Origin: Pelomonas sp039929605
GTDB lineage: Bacteria; Pseudomonadota; Gammaproteobacteria; Burkholderiales; Burkholderiaceae_C
Direction: 5' to 3'
Assembly (NCBI RefSeq): GCF_039929605.1
Contig: NZ_JBDSQX010000155.1
Coordinates: 20,821 to 84,820, forward strand
Length of the DNA stretch: 64,000 nucleotides
In this document: positions 24,861 to 32,329 of the stretch, one piece after another
Layout of the letters: every line of letters starts with the position of its first letter
Position numbering within the stretch: the first letter of the stretch is position 1
The notes under the pieces: generated by a model
Told to the model about the DNA's origin: nothing
What the model saw: only the letters and a program-made list of their open reading frames with translations
The model's database searches: none
Program-made: the position numbers and the translations under genes

Positions 24861-25289
24861 TCAGTGCTTGGCGGTGGTCTTCTTGGCTGCAGGCTTCGCC
24901 GCCTTGGCCTCGACCTCGGTCTCGGTGTGCATCACGCACAGCCACTCGCCGTCCTTGCGCAGCCAGACGGACGAGTCCGCCATCTCCTGCTCGATTTCTT
25001 CGGACTTGCCGCGCTGCGCCATCGCCTGCTTGACGCGGTAGGTCAACACGGCGGTGTCGGCATTGGGGTGCGTGACGTGCATGTCGCTGAGCTTGAACGA
25101 CTTGATCACCATGCTGCCCTTCTCGGCCATCTCGCGGTACTGCTCGTGGTTGAACTCCATCGCGCCGTGCGAGCTGACCATCACGGACGGCTCGGCCAGC
25201 ATGGCCAACGCGGTGTCGGTGTCCTCGTCCACCATGGACTGCCAGAACTTCTTTTCCAGGGCGATGAGGGTGCTGTCTGCGGTACTCAT
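24861..25289 (-). CDS. NTF2-like/SnoaL fold protein (DUF4440 type)
   Basis: A 142-residue cytoplasmic protein. The pattern LIALEKKFWQSMVDEDTDTA, then VMVSSHGAMEFNHEQYREM, and DSSVWLRKDGEWLCVMHTET is that of NTF2-like cone-shaped folds (SnoaL/DUF4440), which bind small hydrophobic ligands or act as isomerase-like or dimerisation domains. The final 20 residues are a Lys/Ala-rich tail (KAAKPAAKKTTAKH), unusual for the family and possibly nucleic-acid binding. AAGGAGAT lies 7 bases before the ATG, suggesting high expression. Function unknown. It is divergent from the HTH gene at 25425. Confidence 0.85.
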   Translation of the reverse strand: MSTADSTLIALEKKFWQSMVDEDTDTALAMLAEPSVMVSSHGAMEFNHEQYREMAEKGSMVIKSFKLSDMHVTHPNADTAVLTYRVKQAMAQRGKSEEIEQEMADSSVWLRKDGEWLCVMHTETEVEAKAAKPAAKKTTAKH

Positions 25290-25424
25290 GTCGATCTCCT
25301 TCAGAGGTCAAAGATTGACTATGGGCGCCGACCGCAGCGAGGTCAGTAGGAGGTCGCAGCCCAGCCCGGTCGGCGCACTCCTACGGCCGGCCCAAAGGTG
25401 AAGACTCATTTATCATGGCCGACC

Positions 25425-25982
25425 ATGCCCAGCGCCAATCGCGACGTCGCGCAGATCCGTTTGGACAACGCGCTGCGCCTGTTCGAAGAGTTCGTCAGCG
25501 CCACCATCAAACACCCCGACGCCGCCACCCTGCGTGGCCTGGAGGGGCGCTTTGCCGAGCGGCTGCAGATCCAGCCCAGCTACTGGAGCCAGATCAAGGG
25601 CCGCTCGCGCCAGATCGGCGAGCGCCTGGCGCGCCAGTTCGAGCAGCTTTGCCACAAGCCACCGGGCTGGATGGACATCGAGCACGGCGCCGTGTCCGCC
25701 GCAGCACCGGCCACTGCGGCGCCCGCGCCTGCAGAGGTGTCCTCCAGCTTGCCTCAGGACGACGACGAACGCTTCATCGTCGGCCTGGTGCTGACCTACT
25801 ACCGCCGCCACCCGCAGCGCGCTCGCACGCGGCTGCTGGACCTGCTCGGCGAAGTGCTGACACCCACCGCCACGCCGGCACCGGCGCCGGTGGCCAAGCC
25901 TGCGCCCAGCGCGCAGGCCGAGCTGGACGAGTGGCGCAAGCTGCAGTCGCGCATCGCGCCACTCAAACCCAAGAAACGCTGA
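25425..25982 (+). CDS. HTH DNA-binding regulator with Ala/Pro-rich linker
   Basis: A 185-residue protein. Residues 3-85 form a phage-repressor-like HTH domain (IQPSYWSQIKGRSRQIGE as the recognition region, LARQFEQLCHKPPGWMD as the closing segment that marks this regulator family). An Ala/Pro linker follows, then a small helical region (DERFIVGLVLTYYRRHPQRA) and a basic tail (LKPKKR). It resembles short CI/Cro-type transcription factors common in Burkholderiales accessory islands. GTG 25398 would add nine residues; ATG 25425 is preferred, with TATCAT at 25411-25416 as a possible -10 giving a nearly leaderless message. The twin palindromes at 26049-26085 are candidate target sites. Confidence 0.78.
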   Translation: MPSANRDVAQIRLDNALRLFEEFVSATIKHPDAATLRGLEGRFAERLQIQPSYWSQIKGRSRQIGERLARQFEQLCHKPPGWMDIEHGAVSAAAPATAAPAPAEVSSSLPQDDDERFIVGLVLTYYRRHPQRARTRLLDLLGEVLTPTATPAPAPVAKPAPSAQAELDEWRKLQSRIAPLKPKKR

Positions 25983-26048
25983 TCGACATGCGCCGTCGTC
26001 ATTGGACGGCGGCCACCCTCCACGTTAGGGGTGTTGGATAAAAGCTGC

Positions 26049-26085
26049 TTGCGCAAGAGCAACGTTTGTTTATCATTTGCGCAAG
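26049..26085 (+). promoter_or_regulatory. Promoter with twin TTGCGCAAG operators
   Basis: Two identical copies of TTGCGCAAG (26049-26057 and 26077-26085), each holding the perfect 8-bp palindrome TTGCGCAA, bracket a good sigma-70 layout: TTGCGC as -35 (26049-26054), 16 bases, then TATCAT as -10 (26071-26076). Binding at both would occlude the promoter. The regulator is probably the adjacent HTH protein; that is inference. Confidence 0.6.
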
Positions 26086-26267
26086 TCGTGCTGCTGAAGT
26101 CCAGCGCACACGGCGAGGTCGCACCACCCCAAGCCCCCTGACCGCCCGGCCCCGCTTGCCTCGAGCGCAAGCCCCGAGCACCCCAAACCTTGTTTGCAAA
26201 TGCTGGCCCATCCCGGGCGAGCCGCTGCATTGCCCGCCGCTCACCGCGGCACCCACCGGAGCCCACC

Positions 26268-26459
26268 ATGCCCCAGTTCACCTCGCCGCGCCCCATGCGG
26301 ATCAACACGCCCAAACCGCGCAATCCGCTCGTCGCCCCGGCCCACAAACGCCAGGCCGGCCGACATCAAAGCCCCAACGACGCCCACGCGCAACGCCAGC
26401 AAGCCCGGCTTGAACTGCGCAGCCTGCTGCGCGACCGCTACCCGGACGAAAGCCCCTGA
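26268..26459 (+). CDS. Small basic hypothetical protein, 63 residues
   Basis: A 63-residue, strongly basic protein beginning MPQFTSPRPMRINTPKPRNP, with an LVAPAHKRQAGRHQ segment and a helical C-terminus (RQQARLELRSLLRDRY). GGAG lies 7 bases before the ATG at 26268. Small proteins with the K-x-RNP-LV motif followed by an Arg-rich helix recur as uncharacterised genes in Burkholderiales; this is recognition of a pattern, not of function. A start further up at 26190 exists but ignores the ribosome site. It is the first gene after the twin-palindrome promoter and is probably transcribed with the next small gene. Confidence 0.65.
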   Translation: MPQFTSPRPMRINTPKPRNPLVAPAHKRQAGRHQSPNDAHAQRQQARLELRSLLRDRYPDESP

Positions 26460-26521
26460 CACCCCCGGCCCGCACGCCCTCTCATCCATGTCATGAGGGC
26501 CGGGGCCACAAGGAGACCCTC

Positions 26522-26761
26522 ATGAGATTGATCGAGCTGAGCGGCCCCGACGCCGCCGAAACCCACGATGCCTGGGCCCGCCGCTGGGTTCGCATCCGGC
26601 GCGCGGCCCGCGCCATCCGGCTGGTGTTCTCACCCGCCTATCGCCGGCGCCGGGCCCGTCACAAGCACCTGGAGTTCTACGCCGAAGCCGGTGCACCCGA
26701 AGGGGCGCTTTACGTCGATGGCGTGTTGACGGCCCAGCTGGACGGCATCCGCAGGCTGTGA
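26522..26761 (+). CDS. Small hypothetical protein, 79 residues
   Basis: A 79-residue protein, MRLIELSGPDAAETHDAWAR at the start and an Arg-rich middle (RRAARAIRLVFSPAYRRRRA). AAGGAG stands 7 bases before the ATG at 26522. The basic middle suggests nucleic-acid or membrane contact, but I recognise no family. A weak hairpin (GCCCTC at 26476-26481 with GAGGGC at 26495-26500) separates it from the 63-residue gene upstream. A perfect 12-bp hairpin follows its stop, so the two small genes probably form one transcript from the operator-controlled promoter. Confidence 0.62.
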   Translation: MRLIELSGPDAAETHDAWARRWVRIRRAARAIRLVFSPAYRRRRARHKHLEFYAEAGAPEGALYVDGVLTAQLDGIRRL

Positions 26762-26776
26762 ATTGAGGCTCAAAAC

Positions 26777-26805
26777 GGGGTCGCATGGACAGACCATGCG
26801 ACCCC
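26777..26805 (+). terminator. Strong hairpin after the small-gene pair
   Basis: GGGGTCGCATGG (26777-26788) and CCATGCGACCCC (26794-26805) form a perfect 12-bp stem with an ACAGA loop. The T run is poor, but stem strength and position 16 bases after a stop codon suggest a terminator. Confidence 0.65.
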
Positions 26806-26826
26806 TCCCAGGCCTAGCATCGAACG

Positions 26827-27669
26827 ATGTCTGACCGCCTGCGCTTGAACGCCCCGCTGCCCAGCCTCGATGCCTGGGTGGAAGCCTTTGCGAAGGCCGA
26901 GATTCCCGTGCTGACCGAGACGGCCGAGGCGTTGGAGCAGATGCGCGCGACGGAAGACGACGTGGATGCCAACGGCCTGGGCGAAATGATCGCCACGGAC
27001 CCGCTGATGTCGCTGAAGGTGCTGGCGCTGGCCAGCGAGCTCAAACGCAGCCGCAGCGCCGGCTTGCGGGCCGCGCCCGAGACGGTGACGGCGGCGTTGG
27101 TGCTGATGGGCATCACGCCCTTCTTCCGCGCCTTCGGCCCGCAGCCGACGATGGAGGAGGTGCTGGCTGGTCACGACGAGGCGCTGCTAGGCCTGTCGCG
27201 CGTCATGCAGCGCGCCGAACGTGCATCACGCTACGCGCTGGCGTTCGCGGCCCACCGGGCCGACCCGGACGCCGCCGTCATCCACAGCGCCGCGCTGCTC
27301 CACGACTTTGCCGAGATGCTGCTCTGGGCGCACGCACCCGACCTGGCCTTGCAGATCACCACGCTGCAGGAGGCCGACCGTGCGCTGCGCAGCAGTGTGG
27401 CGCAACGCCAGGTGCTGGGCATTGAGCTGGCCGACCTGGAGCAGGCGCTGATGAAGCGCTGGCAGCTGCCCGAGCTGCTGATGCGCATCACCGGGAACAA
27501 ACACGAGCGCGACCCGCAGGTGCGCTGCGTGCACCTGGCCGTGCGGCTGGCGCGGCACACGGCCCGGGGCTGGGACGACGCGGCCGTGCCGGACGACCTG
27601 CACGACATCGCTGAACTGTTGAACCTCAGCCAAGCCCACGCCCTCAAGCTACTTCACGAATTCGACTGA
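26827..27669 (+). CDS. HDOD-domain signalling protein
   Basis: A 280-residue protein formed by a single HDOD (HD-related output) domain. Visible landmarks are IATDPLMSLKVLALASELKR near residue 55, MGITPFFRAFG near 97, a partial HD-like SAALLHDFAEMLLW near 158 and the closing EQALMKRWQLPELL near 206. HDOD domains lack full HD phosphohydrolase ligands and act in signalling, often with c-di-GMP or two-component proteins, consistent with this neighbourhood. The start at 26827 lies close behind a TAGCAT hexamer, so the leader is very short. Its 3' end overlaps the converging PEP-CTERM gene by 16 bases. Confidence 0.86.
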   Translation: MSDRLRLNAPLPSLDAWVEAFAKAEIPVLTETAEALEQMRATEDDVDANGLGEMIATDPLMSLKVLALASELKRSRSAGLRAAPETVTAALVLMGITPFFRAFGPQPTMEEVLAGHDEALLGLSRVMQRAERASRYALAFAAHRADPDAAVIHSAALLHDFAEMLLWAHAPDLALQITTLQEADRALRSSVAQRQVLGIELADLEQALMKRWQLPELLMRITGNKHERDPQVRCVHLAVRLARHTARGWDDAAVPDDLHDIAELLNLSQAHALKLLHEFD

Positions 27670-28304
27670 CGGCGGCGGTAGACCGCCACCAGGCCGAGCC
27701 CGCCGAGCAGCAGTGCGGCGCTCGCCGGCTCCGGCACGGTCGTGATCGTGGCGGTGAAGTTGGCGTTGTTGGGCGCGAAGTCCGAGATGGCGCCGACGCC
27801 TGCACTGGCAAAGGCGAGGTCGCGCGGCCACAGGTTGAAGGTGTAGTCCAGCTTGTTGGCGAAGCCGGTGCTCGGCAGCAGGCTGCCGCTCACAGCGGCG
27901 GTGATGGTCTTGCCGCTGATGGTGACGGCGCCGGGTGCCAGGTTGGTGCCGGCCACCGAGCCGGTACCGTCCGGGCGCACGAGGATGACGCGGTCAAATC
28001 GCACGCCGTCGAGGCCGAGACTGGCGCCGAAGCCGGCCGTGCCCGCGCCGCGGTTCACGCCCCAGACATAGACGCCGGTGGCCGTGCTGCCGACGTTGCC
28101 GTCCAGCGTCGCCTTCAGAAAGAAGGTATCGAGGCTTGCGTTGTAGAGGACGGTGGCGGCGACCACGTCGAGGTCGGCGCTGGCGCTGCTGCCGGCAAAG
28201 GTGGCGAGAAAGTCACCCTTGGGGTCGGTGATGCCGTCCAGCGCATGGCTGGCCAGTGGCAGGCCGAGGGCGAGAGCGGCGACGGTAGAGGCAAGAAGAC
28301 GCAT
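27654..28304 (-). CDS. PEP-CTERM sorting-signal protein
   Basis: A 216-residue exported protein. A signal peptide covers residues 1-21 (LALGLPLASHALD). The body is a beta-rich, Gly/Ser/Thr-rich region (DPKGDFLATFAGSSASADLD). The C-terminus is a textbook PEP-CTERM signal: VPEPASAALLLGGLGLVAVY followed by RRRQ. Such proteins are processed by exosortase (EpsH/XrtA) and delivered to the exopolysaccharide/biofilm surface; no exosortase gene is in the window. An ECF sigma-factor gene lies just upstream on the same strand, a pairing that suggests dedicated expression control. The start at 28304 has AGGAG upstream. Confidence 0.92.
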   Translation of the reverse strand: MRLLASTVAALALGLPLASHALDGITDPKGDFLATFAGSSASADLDVVAATVLYNASLDTFFLKATLDGNVGSTATGVYVWGVNRGAGTAGFGASLGLDGVRFDRVILVRPDGTGSVAGTNLAPGAVTISGKTITAAVSGSLLPSTGFANKLDYTFNLWPRDLAFASAGVGAISDFAPNNANFTATITTVPEPASAALLLGGLGLVAVYRRRQSNS

Positions 28305-28374
28305 GCAGAACTCCTGGTGAGGTCGAAAGAAGAGGCCGGAAGGCCACGGTGGGGTTGACGAGTGACGGCGGCGG

Positions 28375-28920
28375 CTATTCCAGCCACCCCCTAGAAGTCG
28401 AGGCGCGTCCGTTCACCAGGCCACGCAGGCGTTCGCGGCCCCGCGACAAGCGCGACATGACCGTGCCGATGGGGATGTCCAGCGCCTCGGCGATCTCGGC
28501 GTAGGCCATGCCTTCGAGGGCGACGAGCAGCAGCACCTGGCACTGCTCATGGGGCAGCGCGGCCAGGGCGGCGTCGAGGTCGCGCAGCGCCAGGCGCTCG
28601 GCCTGGGAGGCGGCGACGGGGATGTCGGGCGGCTGCTCCAGGTCGACCAGATCGAGGCGGCCACGGCGCAGCGCGTCGACGTGCAGGTTGTGCATGATGC
28701 TGAACAGCCAGCCGCGCATGTCGCCCACGCCCCGCCACAGCCCGGCGCGCGTCCAGGCGCGCTCCAGCGTGTCTTGCACGAGGTCGTCGGCGTCCTCGCG
28801 GTTGCGGTGCAGCGCGCGGGCATAGCGGTTCAGGCGCGGCATCCAGCCCAGCAAGCCAAGCACCTCGCCGGGGTCGGGCGAAGTGGCGCGGGTCCGGTGC
28901 AGCAGCGGGGCGGTGGCCAT
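28375..28920 (-). CDS. ECF-type RNA polymerase sigma factor
   Basis: A 181-residue sigma-70-family factor. Region 2 is clear (RYARALHRNREDADDLVQDT, then MRGWLFSIMHNLHVDALRR), followed by an acidic linker and region 4 (LAALPHEQCQVLLLVALEGM, AYAEIAEALDIPIGTVMSRL, SRGRERLR). It is a small ECF (group 4) factor, similar to the EcfG/RpoE-like sets common in this order. No anti-sigma gene sits beside it; the C-terminal WLE end is short. A TTG at 28956 would add 12 residues; ATG 28920 is used, though neither has a clear ribosome site. It precedes the PEP-CTERM gene by 70 bp, so that gene is a candidate regulon member. Confidence 0.9.
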   Translation of the reverse strand: MATAPLLHRTRATSPDPGEVLGLLGWMPRLNRYARALHRNREDADDLVQDTLERAWTRAGLWRGVGDMRGWLFSIMHNLHVDALRRGRLDLVDLEQPPDIPVAASQAERLALRDLDAALAALPHEQCQVLLLVALEGMAYAEIAEALDIPIGTVMSRLSRGRERLRGLVNGRASTSRGWLE

Positions 28921-28960
28921 GGCCGGTGAATCCCGGCCGGCCCCGCTGAGGTTCAAACCG

Positions 28961-29443
28961 CTAGACGGGAACCGCGGTCGTGTTCTTCAGACGCTCCAGC
29001 ACGAAGCTGGTCTTGCAATCCTGCACGCTGGGGTGCATCAACAGCGTGTCGCTGATGAAGCGGGCGTAGTGCTGCATGTCCTGCACCAGCACGCGCAGCA
29101 GGTAGTCCATCTCGCCGGTCAGCGCGGCGCATTCGACGACCTCTGGCCAGGTCTGCACGGCGGCGCGAAAGAGGTCGCGCGGGTTGCGCAGCGGGCTCTC
29201 GGTCTGCTTCTCCAGCCTCACGTTGAGGTAGGCCGTCAGGCCCAGGCCGATGCGCTCCGGTGCCACCAGCGCGACGTAGCTGGCGATGACGCCAACCTCC
29301 TCCAGCCGGCGCACCCGTCGCAGCACGGCGGACGACGACAGGCCAGCTTCAGCGGCGAGCGCGTCGTAGGTCAAGCGGCCATCGGCCTGCAGGGCCCGCA
29401 GGATGCGGCGGTCGATGGCATCCAGATCGATGGCGGCGTCCAT
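28961..29443 (-). CDS. Lrp/AsnC-family transcriptional regulator
   Basis: A 160-residue regulator. The N-terminal HTH (residues 8-60: DRRILRALQADGRLTYDALA, AEAGLSSSAVLRRVRRLEEV) is followed by the RAM/AsnC ligand-binding domain (YLNVRLEKQ, VVECAALTGEMDYLLRVLV). The signature places it with Lrp-like regulators controlling amino-acid catabolism. It diverges from hppD (4-hydroxyphenylpyruvate dioxygenase) with a 119-bp gap, an arrangement seen widely in beta- and gamma-proteobacteria, so it is the probable tyrosine/phenylalanine-responsive regulator of hppD. A longer frame to 29500 is rejected because its start lies inside the shared promoter. Confidence 0.92.
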   Translation of the reverse strand: MDAAIDLDAIDRRILRALQADGRLTYDALAAEAGLSSSAVLRRVRRLEEVGVIASYVALVAPERIGLGLTAYLNVRLEKQTESPLRNPRDLFRAAVQTWPEVVECAALTGEMDYLLRVLVQDMQHYARFISDTLLMHPSVQDCKTSFVLERLKNTTAVPV

Positions 29444-29460
29444 TCCCAGCCTCACGCAGT

Positions 29461-29504
29461 TTTCATGCGCCGAATTCTCTCCCGGCGCCTGACATTGCAT
29501 GAAA
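29461..29504. promoter_or_regulatory. Spaced inverted repeat between the Lrp gene and hppD
   Basis: TTTCATGC (29461-29468) and GCATGAAA (29497-29504) are exact inverted copies 36 bp apart centre to centre, just over three helical turns. The downstream half continues as ATGCGC. Octameric Lrp-family proteins bind such phased half-sites. Placement in the divergent promoter supports an Lrp operator; binding is inferred. Confidence 0.5.
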
Positions 29505-29562
29505 CATGCGCGCCTTGCGCCGCAAAATTTTCGGCCTCAAACGCATTTTTCGCGAGGCAAGC

Positions 29563-30702
29563 ATGGCCAAGTTCACTCCATGGGACAACCCGATGGGAAC
29601 CGACGGTTTCGAGTTCATCGAGTTCGCGGCGCCTGACCCGGCGGGCCTCGGCGCGCTGTTCAGGACGATGGGCTTTGCGGCCGTGGCCCGCCATCGGCAC
29701 AAGAACGTGACGCTCTACCGCCAGGGCGGCGTCAACTTCATCATCAACGCCGAGAGCGACTCGTTCGCGCAGCGCTTCGCGCGCCTGCATGGCCCGTCGA
29801 TCTGCGCCATCGCCTTCCGCGTGCAGGACGCCGGCCACGCCTACAAGCGCGCGCTCGAACTGGGCGCCTGGGGCTTCGACAACAAGGCCGGCCCGATGGA
29901 GCTGAACATCCCGGCCATCAAGGGCATCGGCGACTCGCTGATCTATTTCGTCGACCGCTGGCAGGGCAAGGGCGGCGCGACCTCCGGCGCCATCGGCAAC
30001 ATCAGCATCTACGACGTCGACTTCGTGCCCGTGCTGGACGCGCAAGGACAGCCGGTCGACTCCAACCCGGTGGGCCACGGCCTGACCGAGATCGACCACC
30101 TGACGCACAACGTCTTCCGTGGCCGCATGAAGGAATGGTCGGAGTTCTACGAGCGCTTCTTCGACTTCCGCGAGGTGCGCTACTTCGACATCGAAGGCAA
30201 GCTGACCGGCCTCAAGTCCAAGGCCATGACCAGCCCCTGCGGCAAGATCCGCATCCCGATCAACGAGAGCAGCGACGACAAGAGCCAGATCGCCGAGTAC
30301 CTGGACCTGTATCACGGCGAGGGCATCCAGCACGTGGCGCTGGGCACGACGGACATCTACCGCTCCGTCGAGGGCATGAAGGGCACGGGCGTGGCCTTCC
30401 AGGACACCATCGAGACCTACTTCGACCTGATCGACAAGCGCCTGCCGGGCCACGGGGAGAACCTCGCCGAACTGCGCCGCTTGCGCATCCTCATCGACGG
30501 CGCCACGCACATGGGTGTGGACGACGAACTGCTGCTGCAGATCTTCACGAAGGAAGTGATCGGCCCGATCTTCTTCGAGCTGATTCAGCGCAAGGGCAAC
30601 GAGGGCTTCGGCGAAGGCAACTTCAAGGCGCTGTTCGAGAGCATCGAGCTGGATCAGATCCGGCGCGGCGTGCTGAAGGACGAATCCGTCAGGGCCGTCT
30701 GA
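29563..30702 (+). CDS. hppD: 4-hydroxyphenylpyruvate dioxygenase
   Basis: A 379-residue Fe(II) dioxygenase that converts 4-hydroxyphenylpyruvate to homogentisate in tyrosine catabolism. Two vicinal-oxygen-chelate halves are visible; the iron ligands are H179 (EIDHLTHN), H257 (GIQHVALGT) and E339 (FFELIQRKG). The C-terminal FGEGNFKALFESIE is a family hallmark, and the length fits the bacterial HppD class. The ATG at 29563 is used; an upstream ATG at 29506 lies in the promoter. It is divergent from the Lrp/AsnC gene, its probable regulator. The last 49 bases overlap, in antisense, the 3' end of the alpha/beta hydrolase gene. No homogentisate dioxygenase gene is in the window. Confidence 0.96.
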   Translation: MAKFTPWDNPMGTDGFEFIEFAAPDPAGLGALFRTMGFAAVARHRHKNVTLYRQGGVNFIINAESDSFAQRFARLHGPSICAIAFRVQDAGHAYKRALELGAWGFDNKAGPMELNIPAIKGIGDSLIYFVDRWQGKGGATSGAIGNISIYDVDFVPVLDAQGQPVDSNPVGHGLTEIDHLTHNVFRGRMKEWSEFYERFFDFREVRYFDIEGKLTGLKSKAMTSPCGKIRIPINESSDDKSQIAEYLDLYHGEGIQHVALGTTDIYRSVEGMKGTGVAFQDTIETYFDLIDKRLPGHGENLAELRRLRILIDGATHMGVDDELLLQIFTKEVIGPIFFELIQRKGNEGFGEGNFKALFESIELDQIRRGVLKDESVRAV

Positions 30703-31520
30703 AGACACCGCCACGCCGCGTCCGAGTGGACAAGGCCCATGTGGCCCACGCCATCCACGCGGTGCGCGCGTGATCCCGGCAGGATGGCCGTCTCGGCCGG
30801 GTTGACGATCTGGTCACACGGCGTCCAGAAGCAGTCGACATCCGTCACCGCCGGCAACTCCGCCAGCCAGGGGCTGCGCAGGCGCATCTGCTTCGCGTTG
30901 CGCCCCTGCCCGAAGCGCGCCATGCGCGTGCCACCGTGCGGCGAGCCCAGCGTGATGACGCGCGGCGGCGCCGCATGCCCGGTGCCGTACTTGCGCCACC
31001 AGGCCCGCAGCGCGAGGCCACCCATGCTGTGCGCGCACAGCACCGGCGTGCGGCCGGTTAGCGCCTCCAGCTTGCGCACGCCGGCCTCGATCTCGTCGGC
31101 ATAGGCATCGATGCTGCCGAAGGCCGGCTCCATGGACGGCGCGACAAAAGCCGTGCCCTGCGCGCGCAGCTTTTTCATCCAGCCGTTCCAACGCCCGCGG
31201 TTGCAACCGAAGCCGTGCACGAGCAGCACGCCGGTCTGCGCGCCCGCCGGCAGGTGATCGGCCTCAGCCCACTCGCGCCAGGGCTGGCGCCACGAGAACG
31301 CCAGTTCGCTGGCGACGACCTCATGGCCCCAGGCACGCAAGAGCTGACCCCAGCCCGGCGCCGGCCGGTTGACCCAGCGGAGCTGCACAAAGCCCAGCGC
31401 CAGCACGGCGGCGTGCGCGCCCAGCGTCAACAGGCCCCAGCCCCAGCCGAAGCGCCAGCCGACGAGCAGCGCCACCGCCAGCCGCAGCAACACCCAGATC
31501 CTCTGCAATCGCGCATTCAT
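30654..31520 (-). CDS. Alpha/beta-hydrolase (lipase-like), membrane-anchored
   Basis: A 288-residue protein with one or two hydrophobic helices at its N-terminus (about 10-45, LLRLAVALLVGWRFGWGWGL), then an alpha/beta hydrolase core. LLVHGFGCNRGRW supplies the oxyanion HG; the nucleophile elbow is CAHSMGGLAL (Ala replaces the first Gly of GxSxG); TPCDQIVNP offers the acid and GVGHMGLVHS the catalytic His. It is likely an inner-membrane esterase or triacylglycerol lipase-like enzyme. Its 3' end runs 49 bases into hppD on the other strand, so the last residues (SSFSTPRRI) are read antisense to an essential-looking hppD tail. The start at 31520 shares a 35-bp gap with the divergent next gene. 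Confidence 0.85.
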   Translation of the reverse strand: MNARLQRIWVLLRLAVALLVGWRFGWGWGLLTLGAHAAVLALGFVQLRWVNRPAPGWGQLLRAWGHEVVASELAFSWRQPWREWAEADHLPAGAQTGVLLVHGFGCNRGRWNGWMKKLRAQGTAFVAPSMEPAFGSIDAYADEIEAGVRKLEALTGRTPVLCAHSMGGLALRAWWRKYGTGHAAPPRVITLGSPHGGTRMARFGQGRNAKQMRLRSPWLAELPAVTDVDCFWTPCDQIVNPAETAILPGSRAHRVDGVGHMGLVHSDAAWRCLQTALTDSSFSTPRRI

Positions 31521-31555
31521 GGGCTGAGTGTAGGAAGGCAAAATCGGCACGACCA

Positions 31556-32257
31556 ATGGATGCCCTCAGCGCCGAATCCCTGCTGACCGAACTGCGTGCC
31601 GTGGACGCCGAGCGCGCCCGCCGCGCCGCCGATCCCGAACTGGCGGCGCGCGTGCAGGCCCTCAAGGCCTACCAGCAGCGGCGCTTCGCCGCGACCTATG
31701 CCGACCTGCTCGCCAACCCACGCTACGAGGCGGCCACGCGCTTCTTCCTGCACGAGCTCTACGGCCCCGGCGACTACCGCCAGCGCGACGCCCAGTTCGC
31801 CCGCGTCGTGCCGGCGCTGACCCGGCTTTTCCCGCAAGAGGTGGTCGACACCGTCGCCAAACTGGCGCGGCTGCATGCGTTGTCTGAACGGCTGGACACG
31901 CGCATGGGCGAGCACCTGATGTCGGCCGGCATCACGGCCGCGGAATACGCCATCGCCTGGCGCGCCTGCGACGGCCCGGACGCACGCCGGCTGCAGGTCG
32001 AGCTGACGATGGCCGTTGGCGAATCCCTCGACAAGCTCACGCGCCGGCCGCTGCTGCGCCAATCGCTGCGGCTGATGCGCGGCCCGGCGCAGATGGCGGG
32101 CCTGGGTGCGCTGCAGAGCTTTCTTGAAACCGGCTTCGACACCTTCCGCGCGATGCGCGGCGCGGCCGAGTTCCTGTCCACTGTGCGACACCGCGAGGAC
32201 ACACTCGCAAGCGCTTTGTTTCGAGGAGATGCCTCCGTGCTAGGGCAACTCCCCTAG
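31556..32257 (+). CDS. Conserved hypothetical helical protein
   Basis: A 233-residue, almost all alpha-helical cytoplasmic protein. The block FFLHELYGPGDYRQRDAQF near residue 61 and the following VVPALTRLFPQEVVDTVAKL mark a family conserved across Burkholderiales and some gamma-proteobacteria without known function. I see no signal, membrane helix or metal-binding motif. It diverges from the lipase-like gene, from which it is separated by 35 bp, and lies 72 bp upstream of fadD in the same orientation, so it could be co-expressed with fatty-acid activation. Start ATG 31556. Confidence 0.78.
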   Translation: MDALSAESLLTELRAVDAERARRAADPELAARVQALKAYQQRRFAATYADLLANPRYEAATRFFLHELYGPGDYRQRDAQFARVVPALTRLFPQEVVDTVAKLARLHALSERLDTRMGEHLMSAGITAAEYAIAWRACDGPDARRLQVELTMAVGESLDKLTRRPLLRQSLRLMRGPAQMAGLGALQSFLETGFDTFRAMRGAAEFLSTVRHREDTLASALFRGDASVLGQLP

Positions 32258-32329
32258 CTTGATGTAACCGGCAGTCCCACCATCGCTGGCTTCACGCGAA
32301 GCAGCCAAAAGCCGATAAAGGGCCCGCCG

